Shown here: positions 26,721 through 34,830 of the stretch, piece after piece
Layout: each line of letters opens with the position of its first letter
Numbering within the stretch: the first letter of the stretch is position 1
NCBI GenBank assembly: GCA_937916395.1
Contig: CALFTN010000032.1
Location: 1 to 64,000 of the forward strand
Origin: an uncultured Clostridia bacterium
Lineage (GTDB): Bacteria > Bacillota > Clostridia > Oscillospirales > Acutalibacteraceae
Length of the DNA stretch: 64,000 bases
Direction of reading: 5' to 3'
Notes under the pieces: generated by a model
What the model was told of the DNA's origin: nothing
The model's input: only the letters and a program-made list of their open reading frames with translations
The model's database searches: none
Position numbers and translations under genes: made by a program

Positions 26721-29036
26721 TTATTCTGTTACATAATACTCATACACGTGCTCACCTTCTGGTGTGAAGTAATCAATATAAGGTGTAGTGTAGCCTTCAG
26801 GAGACGTTGTGTTCTCTGGTGGAGTGTTTGATGTAACAAGTTTTACATTACCCGTTGTTGTAGGTGATTTTTCTACTTTATTATTTTTCGTAGTTAATCC
26901 AGTTAATATATTTTCCGCTTCACTCGTGTTAAACATCTCATCAAAACTAATAAATAATAACTCTCCTGCAATACCTGATGAATCCTCAAATGCTTTATAT
27001 ATAGGTTCTTCTGTTTCGTAGTAAGGTGTCAATATAAAAAACTCTTTACCAGAAATATATTTTGCTTTTCTTTCGAAACTTGTTGGTTTATTACCTTTTT
27101 GAATTCTACTACTATTTTGAATTTTATTGATATTCAAGTCAAAATACTTTGCCTTACTGTTTTCAGAGAACACATAAGAAAGCGAGTCGTAATAAAGTGT
27201 GTATGGTTCTTCGCGTTCAACACCATTTTCTAAAAGGGCTTTACCGAAATAAATCAATTGAAAACTATCTGGTGTTGTTTCAACATTTTTAAGGCAGAAG
27301 TTTGAGTTATCAATTATATTAACCTTTTCAAAAATTTTATCAATTGTAGTAAGTCTCTCCTTACCTAAAGGAGATACCTCTTTAAATTCTTCATACTCAT
27401 TAAAAAACACACTGAAGTCTTCAGCAATAAGTATATTGCCTATTCTTGCAAAACCATTGCTATCTTTATCATAAAACTGAACAGTAATCAAACCACTTTC
27501 AAAACTACCATTTGTTTCAAATCTGAAATTCATTTTCTGCACAAAAATATTGTTTGCAGTTGCATTTAAAATCTCTTGAATTTCAGGTAACAAAGATGAA
27601 AAATCCGAATTGGGTTTTGGTATTTCGTTTTTCTTAATTTCAAGAAATTCTTCTGTTCCTGTGTTAATTTTGAGATAAACTAAATCCCAGTCAGGGTATT
27701 CTTCTCTTAAACCTCTATGCTTTGCTTCGCAATAAATATATTTACCTGAAACAAGTTCAATATTTTCAATAGAATAAGTGGTTTCACCATTATAGAGTTC
27801 TTCTAAAAACAAATCGGGTTTTGAAATCTCATTCAAAACAACTTTATGTAACATATAATCATCTGCTATGTAATAGAATGTATTTCCTATTGTTGCACCC
27901 TGAAGGAAAGTTGTACCAAGTTCGCAGATAAATCTCATTTCACCATTTTCATCACACAGATATAAACCCAAGCCACTATATTCACTTGTTTTATCAATTA
28001 CCGCATAATAATAGTTATCTTTTATACACACAAAATCGCATGTACTTTCTGTTGCGTAAGTGTGATTTTGAGATGGTATATCTTCTTTATTTTCATTATC
28101 TTCTTTGGGATTTGTTACAAAGAAAATAGTTAACCAAACAGTTGAAATAATTGCAAATCCAACTAACCATGGCGCTGGATTTTTATAATTCAAAACAGAT
28201 TTTATTCTTTGTTTAACACCTGTTTCACCAAACGCAACAGGACACGCCATAATAATTCGTTTTTGTGTGCTACAGTTAAGTAATGCTTTTGAATAAGCTT
28301 TTTTATATTCATTATCATAAAACTTAATTGCTTTTTCATCACAAGCTGACTCAATATCTCTGCAAAGCAAAATATACCAAAGCCATATTGCTGGGTTAAA
28401 CCAGTAAACTGATAAAAGTAAAAACGAAAATGGTTTTATAAGGTAATCTTTACGCTTTAAATGTGATTTTTCATGTTCAATAATAAACTCTAAATCACTT
28501 TCGTTTACACCCGATGGGATATAAATTTTAGGTTTTATTACACCTAAAATAAATGGTGTTTCAATATTATCGCAATAATATATGTTATTATTGTAGTGAA
28601 CTGATGCAGAAACTTTTTTCTTCAAAATTATGTAAGAAACAATACTATAAAGCACCATAAGAATAACGCCAACTAACCATATATAAGAAGCAACACCAAC
28701 TATGACTTGTAATGGGTTAGCACTATAACTTGGGTCAGGAGTAAAAGACTCAGAAATAACAGGGTTCACAACATCATTAACAATGCTCACACCTGTGTCA
28801 ATTTGTGGAGTTTTTGATACTGTTATATCACTCGGAATTGTCTCTGTTGTAGGAATTAAACTAAAAACACTCTCAAAACTAAAAGGCAAACAAAGCCTTA
28901 AGCCTACTACACCCCACAAAAAGCAATTCACCCATTTTGGTACCTTTTTAAGTAAAGGTCTTAAAAGAGTAAAAGCTAAAACTGCCCAAGTAGCAGTAAT
29001 ACTCATATTAACAAGCGTTAAAAATAAATTTTCCAT
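26721..29036 (-). CDS. BlaR1/MecR1-like M56 membrane metallopeptidase with unusual sensor domain
   Basis: A 771-residue signal transducer. The N-terminal half has four or so membrane helices and the zinc-protease site HEKSH in FIIEHEKSHLKRKD, plus the family RDIESACDEKA motif. A last helix (APWLVGFAIISTVWLTIFF) leads to an external region of about 450 residues. That region is not the penicillin-binding domain of BlaR1: no SxxK/SxN/KTG set is apparent, and it instead has repeated beta-strand segments (KDNYYYAV, GNTFYYIADD, SGKYIYCEA) suggesting a beta-propeller-like sensor, ending in a Thr/Pro-rich tail. It probably senses an unknown envelope signal and inactivates the repressor encoded 14 nt upstream. 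The start at 29036 is an ATG. Confidence 0.88.
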   Translation of the reverse strand: MENLFLTLVNMSITATWAVLAFTLLRPLLKKVPKWVNCFLWGVVGLRLCLPFSFESVFSLIPTTETIPSDITVSKTPQIDTGVSIVNDVVNPVISESFTPDPSYSANPLQVIVGVASYIWLVGVILMVLYSIVSYIILKKKVSASVHYNNNIYYCDNIETPFILGVIKPKIYIPSGVNESDLEFIIEHEKSHLKRKDYLIKPFSFLLLSVYWFNPAIWLWYILLCRDIESACDEKAIKFYDNEYKKAYSKALLNCSTQKRIIMACPVAFGETGVKQRIKSVLNYKNPAPWLVGFAIISTVWLTIFFVTNPKEDNENKEDIPSQNHTYATESTCDFVCIKDNYYYAVIDKTSEYSGLGLYLCDENGEMRFICELGTTFLQGATIGNTFYYIADDYMLHKVVLNEISKPDLFLEELYNGETTYSIENIELVSGKYIYCEAKHRGLREEYPDWDLVYLKINTGTEEFLEIKKNEIPKPNSDFSSLLPEIQEILNATANNIFVQKMNFRFETNGSFESGLITVQFYDKDSNGFARIGNILIAEDFSVFFNEYEEFKEVSPLGKERLTTIDKIFEKVNIIDNSNFCLKNVETTPDSFQLIYFGKALLENGVEREEPYTLYYDSLSYVFSENSKAKYFDLNINKIQNSSRIQKGNKPTSFERKAKYISGKEFFILTPYYETEEPIYKAFEDSSGIAGELLFISFDEMFNTSEAENILTGLTTKNNKVEKSPTTTGNVKLVTSNTPPENTTSPEGYTTPYIDYFTPEGEHVYEYYVTE

Positions 29037-29050
29037 AATTCCCCCACCTT

Positions 29051-29404
29051 TTAAAACTTATCTATCATTCTTTTTATTTCTTCTTTTTCTTTTTCACTTA
29101 AACTTTTTCTTTTAGTAAATGCTGCAATAAACGCAGGTAAAGAACCAGAAAAAGTTTCCTCTACAAAATTCTCACTCTGAATTGAATAAAATTCATCTTT
29201 TTTTATAAGCGATGTTACAACACTATCTTCAGTTTTAAAAATACCCTTTTCGCAAAGTTTCTTTAAAACTGTATATGTGGTAGTTCTTTTCCATTCTAAT
29301 TCATTCTGACAAGCAATTACCAATTCTTTAGTTGTCATTGGTTCATTTGACCATATAATATCAGCAAATCTTGCTTCAACAAGCCCTAATTTAATTTCAT
29401 TCAT
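29051..29404 (-). CDS. BlaI/MecI/CopY-family repressor
   Basis: A 117-residue winged-helix repressor. The N-terminal domain (LVEARFADIIWSNEPMTTKE and ELEWKRTTTYTVLKKLCEKG) carries the family's recognition helix (TTTYTVLKKL), and the C-terminal helix pair is the dimerisation arm. In the BlaI system, a signal makes the M56 partner inactivate the repressor. AAGGAG lies 8 nt before the ATG. The promoter carries two operators, so the pair is autoregulated. No beta-lactamase or other obvious target gene is adjacent. Confidence 0.93.
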   Translation of the reverse strand: MNEIKLGLVEARFADIIWSNEPMTTKELVIACQNELEWKRTTTYTVLKKLCEKGIFKTEDSVVTSLIKKDEFYSIQSENFVEETFSGSLPAFIAAFTKRKSLSEKEKEEIKRMIDKF

Positions 29405-29418
29405 TCAATCAGCTCCTT

Positions 29419-29439
29419 TTGTCTATCCTTTATAGACAA
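29419..29439. promoter_or_regulatory. Operator 1 of the BlaI-like repressor
   Basis: Perfect 8-bp dyad TTGTCTAT-N5-ATAGACAA just downstream of the predicted transcription start of the blaI-like gene. Confidence 0.75.
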
Positions 29440-29443
29440 CTAT

Positions 29444-29472
29444 AGTCTATCACCAATAGACAGATTTGTCAA
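29444..29472 (-). promoter_or_regulatory. Promoter of the BlaI-M56 operon
   Basis: Minus strand TTGACA (29467-29472), 17-bp spacer, TAGACT (29444-29449). Its -35 box touches the T-tract of the upstream gene's terminator. Confidence 0.75.
29445..29461. promoter_or_regulatory. Operator 2 of the BlaI-like repressor
   Basis: Dyad GTCTAT-N5-ATAGAC with the same spacing as operator 1, overlapping the -10 box and spacer. The centres of the two dyads are 24 bp apart. Confidence 0.75.
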
Positions 29473-29505
29473 GAAAAAAATCCACAGATTTCAAATCTGT
29501 GGATT
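29472..29505 (-). terminator. Terminator overlapping the end of the RqcH gene
   Basis: Arms ATCCACAGATT and AATCTGTGGAT followed by TTTTTTTC on the minus strand. The upstream arm encodes the last codons of the RqcH protein and the TGA stop falls in the loop region. Confidence 0.85.
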
Positions 29506-31230
29506 GCGAGGTTTTACATTAACCGAATAATATGTGTAATAAACCACAAAGCCAGGTTTTGCACCATTTGGTTTTTTAATGTTTTTTACGTCGGTGTAAT
29601 CAATTGTTGCAATTGTAGACTCTTTAACCGAACTATAATATGCGGCAATTTCTGCTGCTTCTACTATAGCATCGTCAGGCACTTCATTGCCGTCAGAAAC
29701 TAAAAGCACGTGAGAGCCTGGCGCTTTTTGTGCGTGAAGCCAGATGTCACCTTTTCTGGCTGTTTTAAAGGTTAATTTATCGTTACAGGTGTTATTTCTA
29801 CCAACAAGCACAGTAAGACCCTGTGACGTTTTAAACTCAAGTGGTGGCAAAGCAGCCTTTTTCATTTGTTTTTTGCCATTATTTTTAGATTTTAAAAAGC
29901 CTTGTGAAGCCAACTCTTCTTTTATTTCATTGAATTCTCTTTCCAAAGTAGAGCGAAGAAGCAAGTCTTTAACACTTTCTAAATACTGAAGCTCGTTTTC
30001 GCCTTCTTCAACTAATTTTACAAGCATATTTTCAGCAGTACAGGCTTTTTTATATTCCTTATAATATTTTTGTGAATTCTGTGTTGGTGTTAACGCTGGG
30101 TCTGCTTCAATTTTCATTAAAGCATTATTATCATAATAATTATAAACTTCGTAAACACTCTCACCTTTTTTAAGCATATATTGTGAGGCAGTTATAAGTT
30201 CTGCTTTAATTTTGATTTCTTCACGGTTAGCACATTGCTTTAACTCTTCACGTCTGTTATTTAGCTTTCTTACAGTTCTTTCAATTAAACTGTCAAGCTG
30301 TTTAAATAATTCAGAAGCTTTTGAACGTGTTCTGTTTACCCTGTCTTTTTCAGAGTAAAATCCGTCCAACAATTCACTTAAAGAATTCTTCTTAATACTT
30401 CTATAATCATTACCATACTGTAAAACCGGCAAAAAAGAAAATTCAAGTGGTTTTTCAGTTTTATCAAGAATAATAGTAGGTTCTGGCAATTTCGCATTAA
30501 CCATTACTTTAATTTTACCGAGCACATCAATCAATTTTTCTTTTTCGGTTTCATTTAATTCACTATTGAATTTATCTTCTGCGGTAACACGAACAGCAAT
30601 TTCTCTTGAAAGCAATGGAGAAACACCTTGTAAAATCTTTAAAATTGCAGAAGAAAGACGAGTATTCTGCAAGTTAAAAATTAAATCTGCAATAACAGTT
30701 TCTTTTTCTTTTCTTATATCAAGCTTATTTTGTTCTGGTGGTAATTTATAAATAGCACCAGGCAAAACAAGGCGATATGAAGATTTTTCAGCATCTACCC
30801 TTTTAATTGCATCTACTATCTTGTTTTCTTCGTTAATTAAAATAATATTGCTGTGCTGTGCCATTATTTCAACTGCTAAAGTTAAATTTACTTTATCACC
30901 AATTTCATTGGTAGCATTAAATTTAAAAAGTACAACTCTGTCAAGCCCATATTGCTCAATTTCTGTAAGAGTAGCACCAACTAATTTCTTTCTTAAAAGC
31001 ATACAAAGCATTGGTGGTGTTTGTGGATTTTCAGGTGCATTTTCAATTAAATGAAAACGAGGCGCATTAGCATCAGCTGTTAAGAAAAGCTTGTGCATAC
31101 CTTGCTTTGAACGCAACAATAACACCAACTCATTTTTTGTGGGTTGGTGTACCTTATCTACTTTAGAACCTATTAATTTTTCAGAAATTTCGTTAACTAA
31201 AAAATTTATAAAAATTCCGTCTAATGCCAT
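29491..31230 (-). CDS. rqcH: NFACT-family ribosome quality-control protein (RqcH/FbpA-like)
   Basis: RqcH binds 50S subunits blocked by peptidyl-tRNA and adds C-terminal alanine tails that mark stalled products for degradation. The 579-residue protein has the NFACT-N domain (MALDGIFINFLVNEI, HKLFLTADANAPRFHL), a long coiled-coil middle (about 290-440) and the NFACT-R domain (TARKGDIWLHAQKAPGSHVL, FVVYYTYYSVNVKP). It is read from an operon with nif3, ygjV, trmK and a DUF1858 gene. Its C-terminal codons form part of the terminator stem. Confidence 0.95.
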   Translation of the reverse strand: MALDGIFINFLVNEISEKLIGSKVDKVHQPTKNELVLLLRSKQGMHKLFLTADANAPRFHLIENAPENPQTPPMLCMLLRKKLVGATLTEIEQYGLDRVVLFKFNATNEIGDKVNLTLAVEIMAQHSNIILINEENKIVDAIKRVDAEKSSYRLVLPGAIYKLPPEQNKLDIRKEKETVIADLIFNLQNTRLSSAILKILQGVSPLLSREIAVRVTAEDKFNSELNETEKEKLIDVLGKIKVMVNAKLPEPTIILDKTEKPLEFSFLPVLQYGNDYRSIKKNSLSELLDGFYSEKDRVNRTRSKASELFKQLDSLIERTVRKLNNRREELKQCANREEIKIKAELITASQYMLKKGESVYEVYNYYDNNALMKIEADPALTPTQNSQKYYKEYKKACTAENMLVKLVEEGENELQYLESVKDLLLRSTLEREFNEIKEELASQGFLKSKNNGKKQMKKAALPPLEFKTSQGLTVLVGRNNTCNDKLTFKTARKGDIWLHAQKAPGSHVLLVSDGNEVPDDAIVEAAEIAAYYSSVKESTIATIDYTDVKNIKKPNGAKPGFVVYYTYYSVNVKPRNPQI

Positions 31231-31240
31231 AATTTGTCCT

Positions 31241-31987
31241 TTATTTACAAGTAATTATATTTTTCTGATTTGCCTTTAAAAATTTTATTGTTTTAAACTC
31301 TTTTTCTAATTTCTCTCTTAACATGTCAATTACTACAACTTCTGTTTCAAAGTGTCCACAAGCGAAAATAGAAATATTGTTAAATGAAGCATCTAAAAAT
31401 TCATGATATTTGGCTTCACCTGTTAAAAGTGCATCAGCCTCTATTTTCTTTGCCAATTCCCAAAGGTCGCCACCAGAACCACTACAAAATGCAACTTTTT
31501 TAATTTTGTTACCAGTACTGTTATATAAAACGTTGCAAGAGAGCTTATCTTTTAAAATCGCAACAAATTCATCTTCACTTTTCTCTTCTATTTCACCTAA
31601 TTTTAAAAACACATCTTCTTCAATTGATTCAATATTTTTTATGCCAACTGCATTTGCAAGACAATCGTTAACACCGTCTTTTGCAATATCAAGACAAGTG
31701 TGACTGCTGATAAAAGAAAGCCCCGAAGAAACCGCTTTATAAAGCAAGGTATCAGAAGTAACGCTTTTAACTGGGTCGAAAATAACAGGGTGATGAGTTA
31801 TAACTAAATCAACTTTTTCTTTAGTTGCCTGGTCAATCACATCATCTGTAACATCCAGAGAAATCATAACTTTTTTTACATTTTTATTTTCATCACCAAC
31901 TAAAAGACCTGTGTTATCCCAAGGTGCAGATGTAGAAAATGGTGCAATACTATCTAAAAAAGAATAAATATCTTTAACTGTTGACAT
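31241..31987 (-). CDS. Nif3-like dinuclear metal-centre protein (GTP cyclohydrolase I type 2 homologue)
   Basis: A 248-residue Nif3/YqfO-family protein, the short form without the CutA-like insert. Metal ligands are visible in DNTGLLVGD, VDLVITHHPVIFDP (paired His), SSHTCLDI and GHFETEVVV (His/Glu). The biochemical role is unsettled despite the common 'GTP cyclohydrolase' label. As in many Firmicutes it lies in an operon with trmK, here separated by a ygjV-like gene, with which it overlaps by 14 nt. Confidence 0.93.
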   Translation of the reverse strand: MSTVKDIYSFLDSIAPFSTSAPWDNTGLLVGDENKNVKKVMISLDVTDDVIDQATKEKVDLVITHHPVIFDPVKSVTSDTLLYKAVSSGLSFISSHTCLDIAKDGVNDCLANAVGIKNIESIEEDVFLKLGEIEEKSEDEFVAILKDKLSCNVLYNSTGNKIKKVAFCSGSGGDLWELAKKIEADALLTGEAKYHEFLDASFNNISIFACGHFETEVVVIDMLREKLEKEFKTIKFLKANQKNIITCK

Positions 31988-32522
31988 TTTTTACTTCATC
32001 CTTCGTTTTATTCTGTTTCTTTAAGTCAAATCTTATAATTGCAATTATAAGCGAGCTCATAACAAAAATTTCTGTAATAATACCAGCATAAGAAGCATTT
32101 AAGATATTATAAACAAGCCAACAAGGTGAGCTTGGAAAAGTTAAAAACCTGATTTTCTTTTCACTCTGAAACCAATTGCTTATAGTTGTCAAAAGCATTG
32201 CAATAAGTGGTAAAACTGAATACCATTTATCCCACGTAGCGATACATGCAATCGTATAAATTACCATAAATACAACTACCCACATTTTACTTTTCGCCCA
32301 TTTTTTTGTGTTATTCATAAACACAAGTGAACGTGTACCTGCAAGAATATTCATTATTGCACCAGTATAGGCTCCTAAAATTATGTAATGAATTGCAAAA
32401 AGTGCTGCAGAGATTACTGTGCACCCCAAAATCCTTTTTCTTTTGTTTTGTTGGTACGCAATAATAGTTAAGGCTGTTCCACCGAAACCGATTATTTGAG
32501 CTAATAAATTCAAATTATCCAT
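31974..32522 (-). CDS. YgjV-family inner membrane protein
   Basis: A 182-residue multi-pass protein with about six hydrophobic helices, a KRKRILG basic loop after the first helix and the SNWFQSEKKIRFLTFPSSPCW segment typical of the YgjV family. No function is known. Start chosen at ATG 32522: AAAGG ends 8 nt before it, whereas the TTG at 32528 lies only 2 nt from that site. It overlaps trmK by 8 nt and nif3 by 14 nt. Confidence 0.82.
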   Translation of the reverse strand: MDNLNLLAQIIGFGGTALTIIAYQQNKRKRILGCTVISAALFAIHYIILGAYTGAIMNILAGTRSLVFMNNTKKWAKSKMWVVVFMVIYTIACIATWDKWYSVLPLIAMLLTTISNWFQSEKKIRFLTFPSSPCWLVYNILNASYAGIITEIFVMSSLIIAIIRFDLKKQNKTKDEVKNVNS

Positions 32523-33195
32523 AAACAAAACCTTTTAAATCGTTAATTAGTATTTCTAACTCGTCAACATTTTCGCCTTTACGTTTAAGTGCGTTATATC
32601 GTCTCTCATATCTGTCGAGTTGCTTTTTAAGATATGCTTTCGCTTCTAATGTTCTCGGTAACTTTCCGATAAAACAATCACTTAAAGTAAATTCTTTAAT
32701 TTCACCAGTATAGTTAGCGTCAAGTGCTATGTAATATCTGCTACCTTCGCACACAGCTAATTCTTTATTAATGGTGAAACCATTTGAAAATAAAAATTCT
32801 CTTAAATCATTCGCTCTGCTTTGTGGTTGAAAAATAAAATGATGCCTACCATCTTTAGCCCATGGACATTCTCTTAATTTTTCAGCAATAAGTGTACCAC
32901 CCATTCCAGCAAAAACAATTTCATCCACTTCTTCCGGCTTTATTTCTTTAAGGCCATCAGAAAGTCGCATATCAAGTTTATTTTCAATTTTATATCTGAT
33001 TGATGTATCCCTTGCATTTTCTAAAGGGCTTCTTCTTATATCTGCTGCAATAGCAGATGGAATTTTGTTTATTAAAATTAAGTGAGCAGGTAAATATGCA
33101 TGGTCTGTACCAATATCAGCAATATTGCCGCCACCTACTACAAGTGAAGCGGTAGCGGCAAGTCTTGGTGAAAGTGTAATTCTACGTATTGCCAT
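32515..33195 (-). CDS. trmK: tRNA (adenine22-N1)-methyltransferase
   Basis: TrmK methylates N1 of A22 in tRNA. The 226-residue protein opens with LSPRLAATASLV and has the SAM motif VVGGGNIADIGTDHAYLP and the EIVFAGMGGTLIAEKL motif, followed by a C-terminal coiled coil (about 175-222), the standard TrmK architecture. The trmK-nif3 association is conserved in Firmicutes. It shares one base of its start with the stop of the upstream DUF1858 gene. Confidence 0.95.
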   Translation of the reverse strand: MAIRRITLSPRLAATASLVVGGGNIADIGTDHAYLPAHLILINKIPSAIAADIRRSPLENARDTSIRYKIENKLDMRLSDGLKEIKPEEVDEIVFAGMGGTLIAEKLRECPWAKDGRHHFIFQPQSRANDLREFLFSNGFTINKELAVCEGSRYYIALDANYTGEIKEFTLSDCFIGKLPRTLEAKAYLKKQLDRYERRYNALKRKGENVDELEILINDLKGFVYG

Positions 33196-33398
33196 TATTG
33201 CTTGTCTGCAAGAAATGCATTGATTTTTGAAACAAGGTCGTCTGCATTAACGCCGTGAACCATACAAGCCTGAGCCACTGTTTCACTACGAGCAGAAGGG
33301 CAACCTAAACAATGCATACCCATTTCTAAAAAGAAAGGTGCTGTCTCTGGTGCAGAATCAAGAATTGTGCCAATTACTGTATCTTTTGAAATTTGCAT
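33195..33398 (-). CDS. DUF1858 domain protein
   Basis: A 67-residue protein, MQISKDTVIGTILDSAP followed by a CLGCPSA pair of cysteines, characteristic of DUF1858 (ScdA-N/hybrid-cluster-associated fold). Family members occur with redox proteins in anaerobes; function unknown. It is the first gene of the trmK-nif3-rqcH operon, with GGAGCG upstream. Confidence 0.92.
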   Translation of the reverse strand: MQISKDTVIGTILDSAPETAPFFLEMGMHCLGCPSARSETVAQACMVHGVNADDLVSKINAFLADKQ

Positions 33399-33519
33399 AT
33401 TTTACGCTCCTTAATTTTTGATTTATAAATGTTAGTATAACATAACAAATAAAAAAAATAAATAACTTTTATGAAACTTTTTACTAAATTTTATAATTGT
33501 ATTTCTACGCATTTATTAG

Positions 33520-33548
33520 TTGTTTTATTATCATACAAGTGTTATAAT
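33520..33548 (+). promoter_or_regulatory. Promoter of the metallophosphatase-GH5 pair
   Basis: TTGTTT, 17-bp spacer, TATAAT; the ATG at 33576 follows GGAGG. Confidence 0.7.
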
Positions 33549-33575
33549 TAGAATAGTATACTTGGAGGTAATATT

Positions 33576-34802
33576 ATGCTACAAAAAGATTTTAACCCAA
33601 CTTTAAGATTTATGGTTGTAAGCGATGTTCACTACAAAGATGATGATTGTATTGAAGAAAAAAGAATGAAACGTGGTATTGAGCTTGCTTACCAGATAGC
33701 TGAAAGTTCTGAGACCTATAAAAAATTAGATGCTATTTACGTTGTTGGAGACTTTGCAAATAGTGGTACTGAAACACAAATGAGAAAATTCAAGAAAACT
33801 CTTGATGATAATAAAAAGCCTGAAACTCAATATTGTCTTACACTTGCAAGTCACGAATTCAATCGTGACAATGGTGGTGAAGAAGCTGCACTTAAAAGAT
33901 TTACTGAAATATTTGGTTTACCACACGATGACCACAGAGTTATAAACGGCTTCCACTTTATTAGCCTTACAACTACAAACGGTTGCGATTTTAATGATGC
34001 TAAAAGAGATTACGCAAGAAAAGAACTCAAAAAAGCTCGTGAAGATGCACCAAATATGCCTATTTTCTTTTTCCAGCATCCACACATTACAGATACCGTT
34101 TCAGGTAGCATTTATTGGGGTGATGAATCACTCTACCCTATTCTTATGAACTACCCACAAGTGTTTGACTTTTCCGGTCACTCTCACGTGCCAATTAATG
34201 ACCCACGTTCAATTTTCCAAAAGCACTTTACTGCACTTGGTACTGGCTCATTAAGCTATTTTGAGCTTGATGAATTTGATAAATATTACGGAACCGTTCC
34301 ACCACAGGATAATAACTGTGCACAGATGCTTATTGTTGAAGCAAATGCCAAAGGTCAGGTAAGAATTTATCCTTACGATATTCTTACAGAAAACTTTTTC
34401 CCCCTCGTTTGGGAAATTGACACACCTTGTGACCCTGATTCTTTTAAATATACAGACGCTATTCGCTATAAAAACTCAAAAGCACCATATTTCCCAGACG
34501 ATTTTAAAGCTGAATTTTCAGATATTTCTACAAATCAGTTTACGCTTACTTTTTCTCAAGCAAAGCCTTCTGACGAATATTATGTAAACGATTATATTGT
34601 TACTGTTAAAGAAGCTACAACTGATTTAATTGTTAAGAGAGTTGGTCTCTGGTCAGAATATTACTTCTACAATATGCCTGAAACACTTTCAGTTACTATC
34701 GACGATTTAAAACCAAGCACAAAATACACAGTAACAATTAAAGCAAATAATTTCTTTGAAGCAAGTGCTACATATAAACCACTCTCAGTTAAAACAAAAT
34801 AA
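33576..34802 (+). CDS. Calcineurin-like metallophosphoesterase
   Basis: A 408-residue cytoplasmic protein with the full metallophosphoesterase ladder: VVSDVHY (metal), VVGDFAN, SHEF (in place of the GNHE motif), FQHPHI and FSGHSHVP. The C-terminal 100 residues are a beta-rich domain (ITVKEATTDLIVKRV and KPSTKYTVTIKANNFFE) resembling fibronectin type III. The GNHE Asn is replaced by Ser, which may affect catalysis. GGAGG lies 8 nt before the ATG. It is 28 nt upstream of a GH5 gene; the pair may process a lipid-linked or phosphorylated glycan, by context only. Confidence 0.85.
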   Translation: MLQKDFNPTLRFMVVSDVHYKDDDCIEEKRMKRGIELAYQIAESSETYKKLDAIYVVGDFANSGTETQMRKFKKTLDDNKKPETQYCLTLASHEFNRDNGGEEAALKRFTEIFGLPHDDHRVINGFHFISLTTTNGCDFNDAKRDYARKELKKAREDAPNMPIFFFQHPHITDTVSGSIYWGDESLYPILMNYPQVFDFSGHSHVPINDPRSIFQKHFTALGTGSLSYFELDEFDKYYGTVPPQDNNCAQMLIVEANAKGQVRIYPYDILTENFFPLVWEIDTPCDPDSFKYTDAIRYKNSKAPYFPDDFKAEFSDISTNQFTLTFSQAKPSDEYYVNDYIVTVKEATTDLIVKRVGLWSEYYFYNMPETLSVTIDDLKPSTKYTVTIKANNFFEASATYKPLSVKTK

Positions 34803-34830
34803 ATTAATACTTTGTTAAGGAGTTTATATT

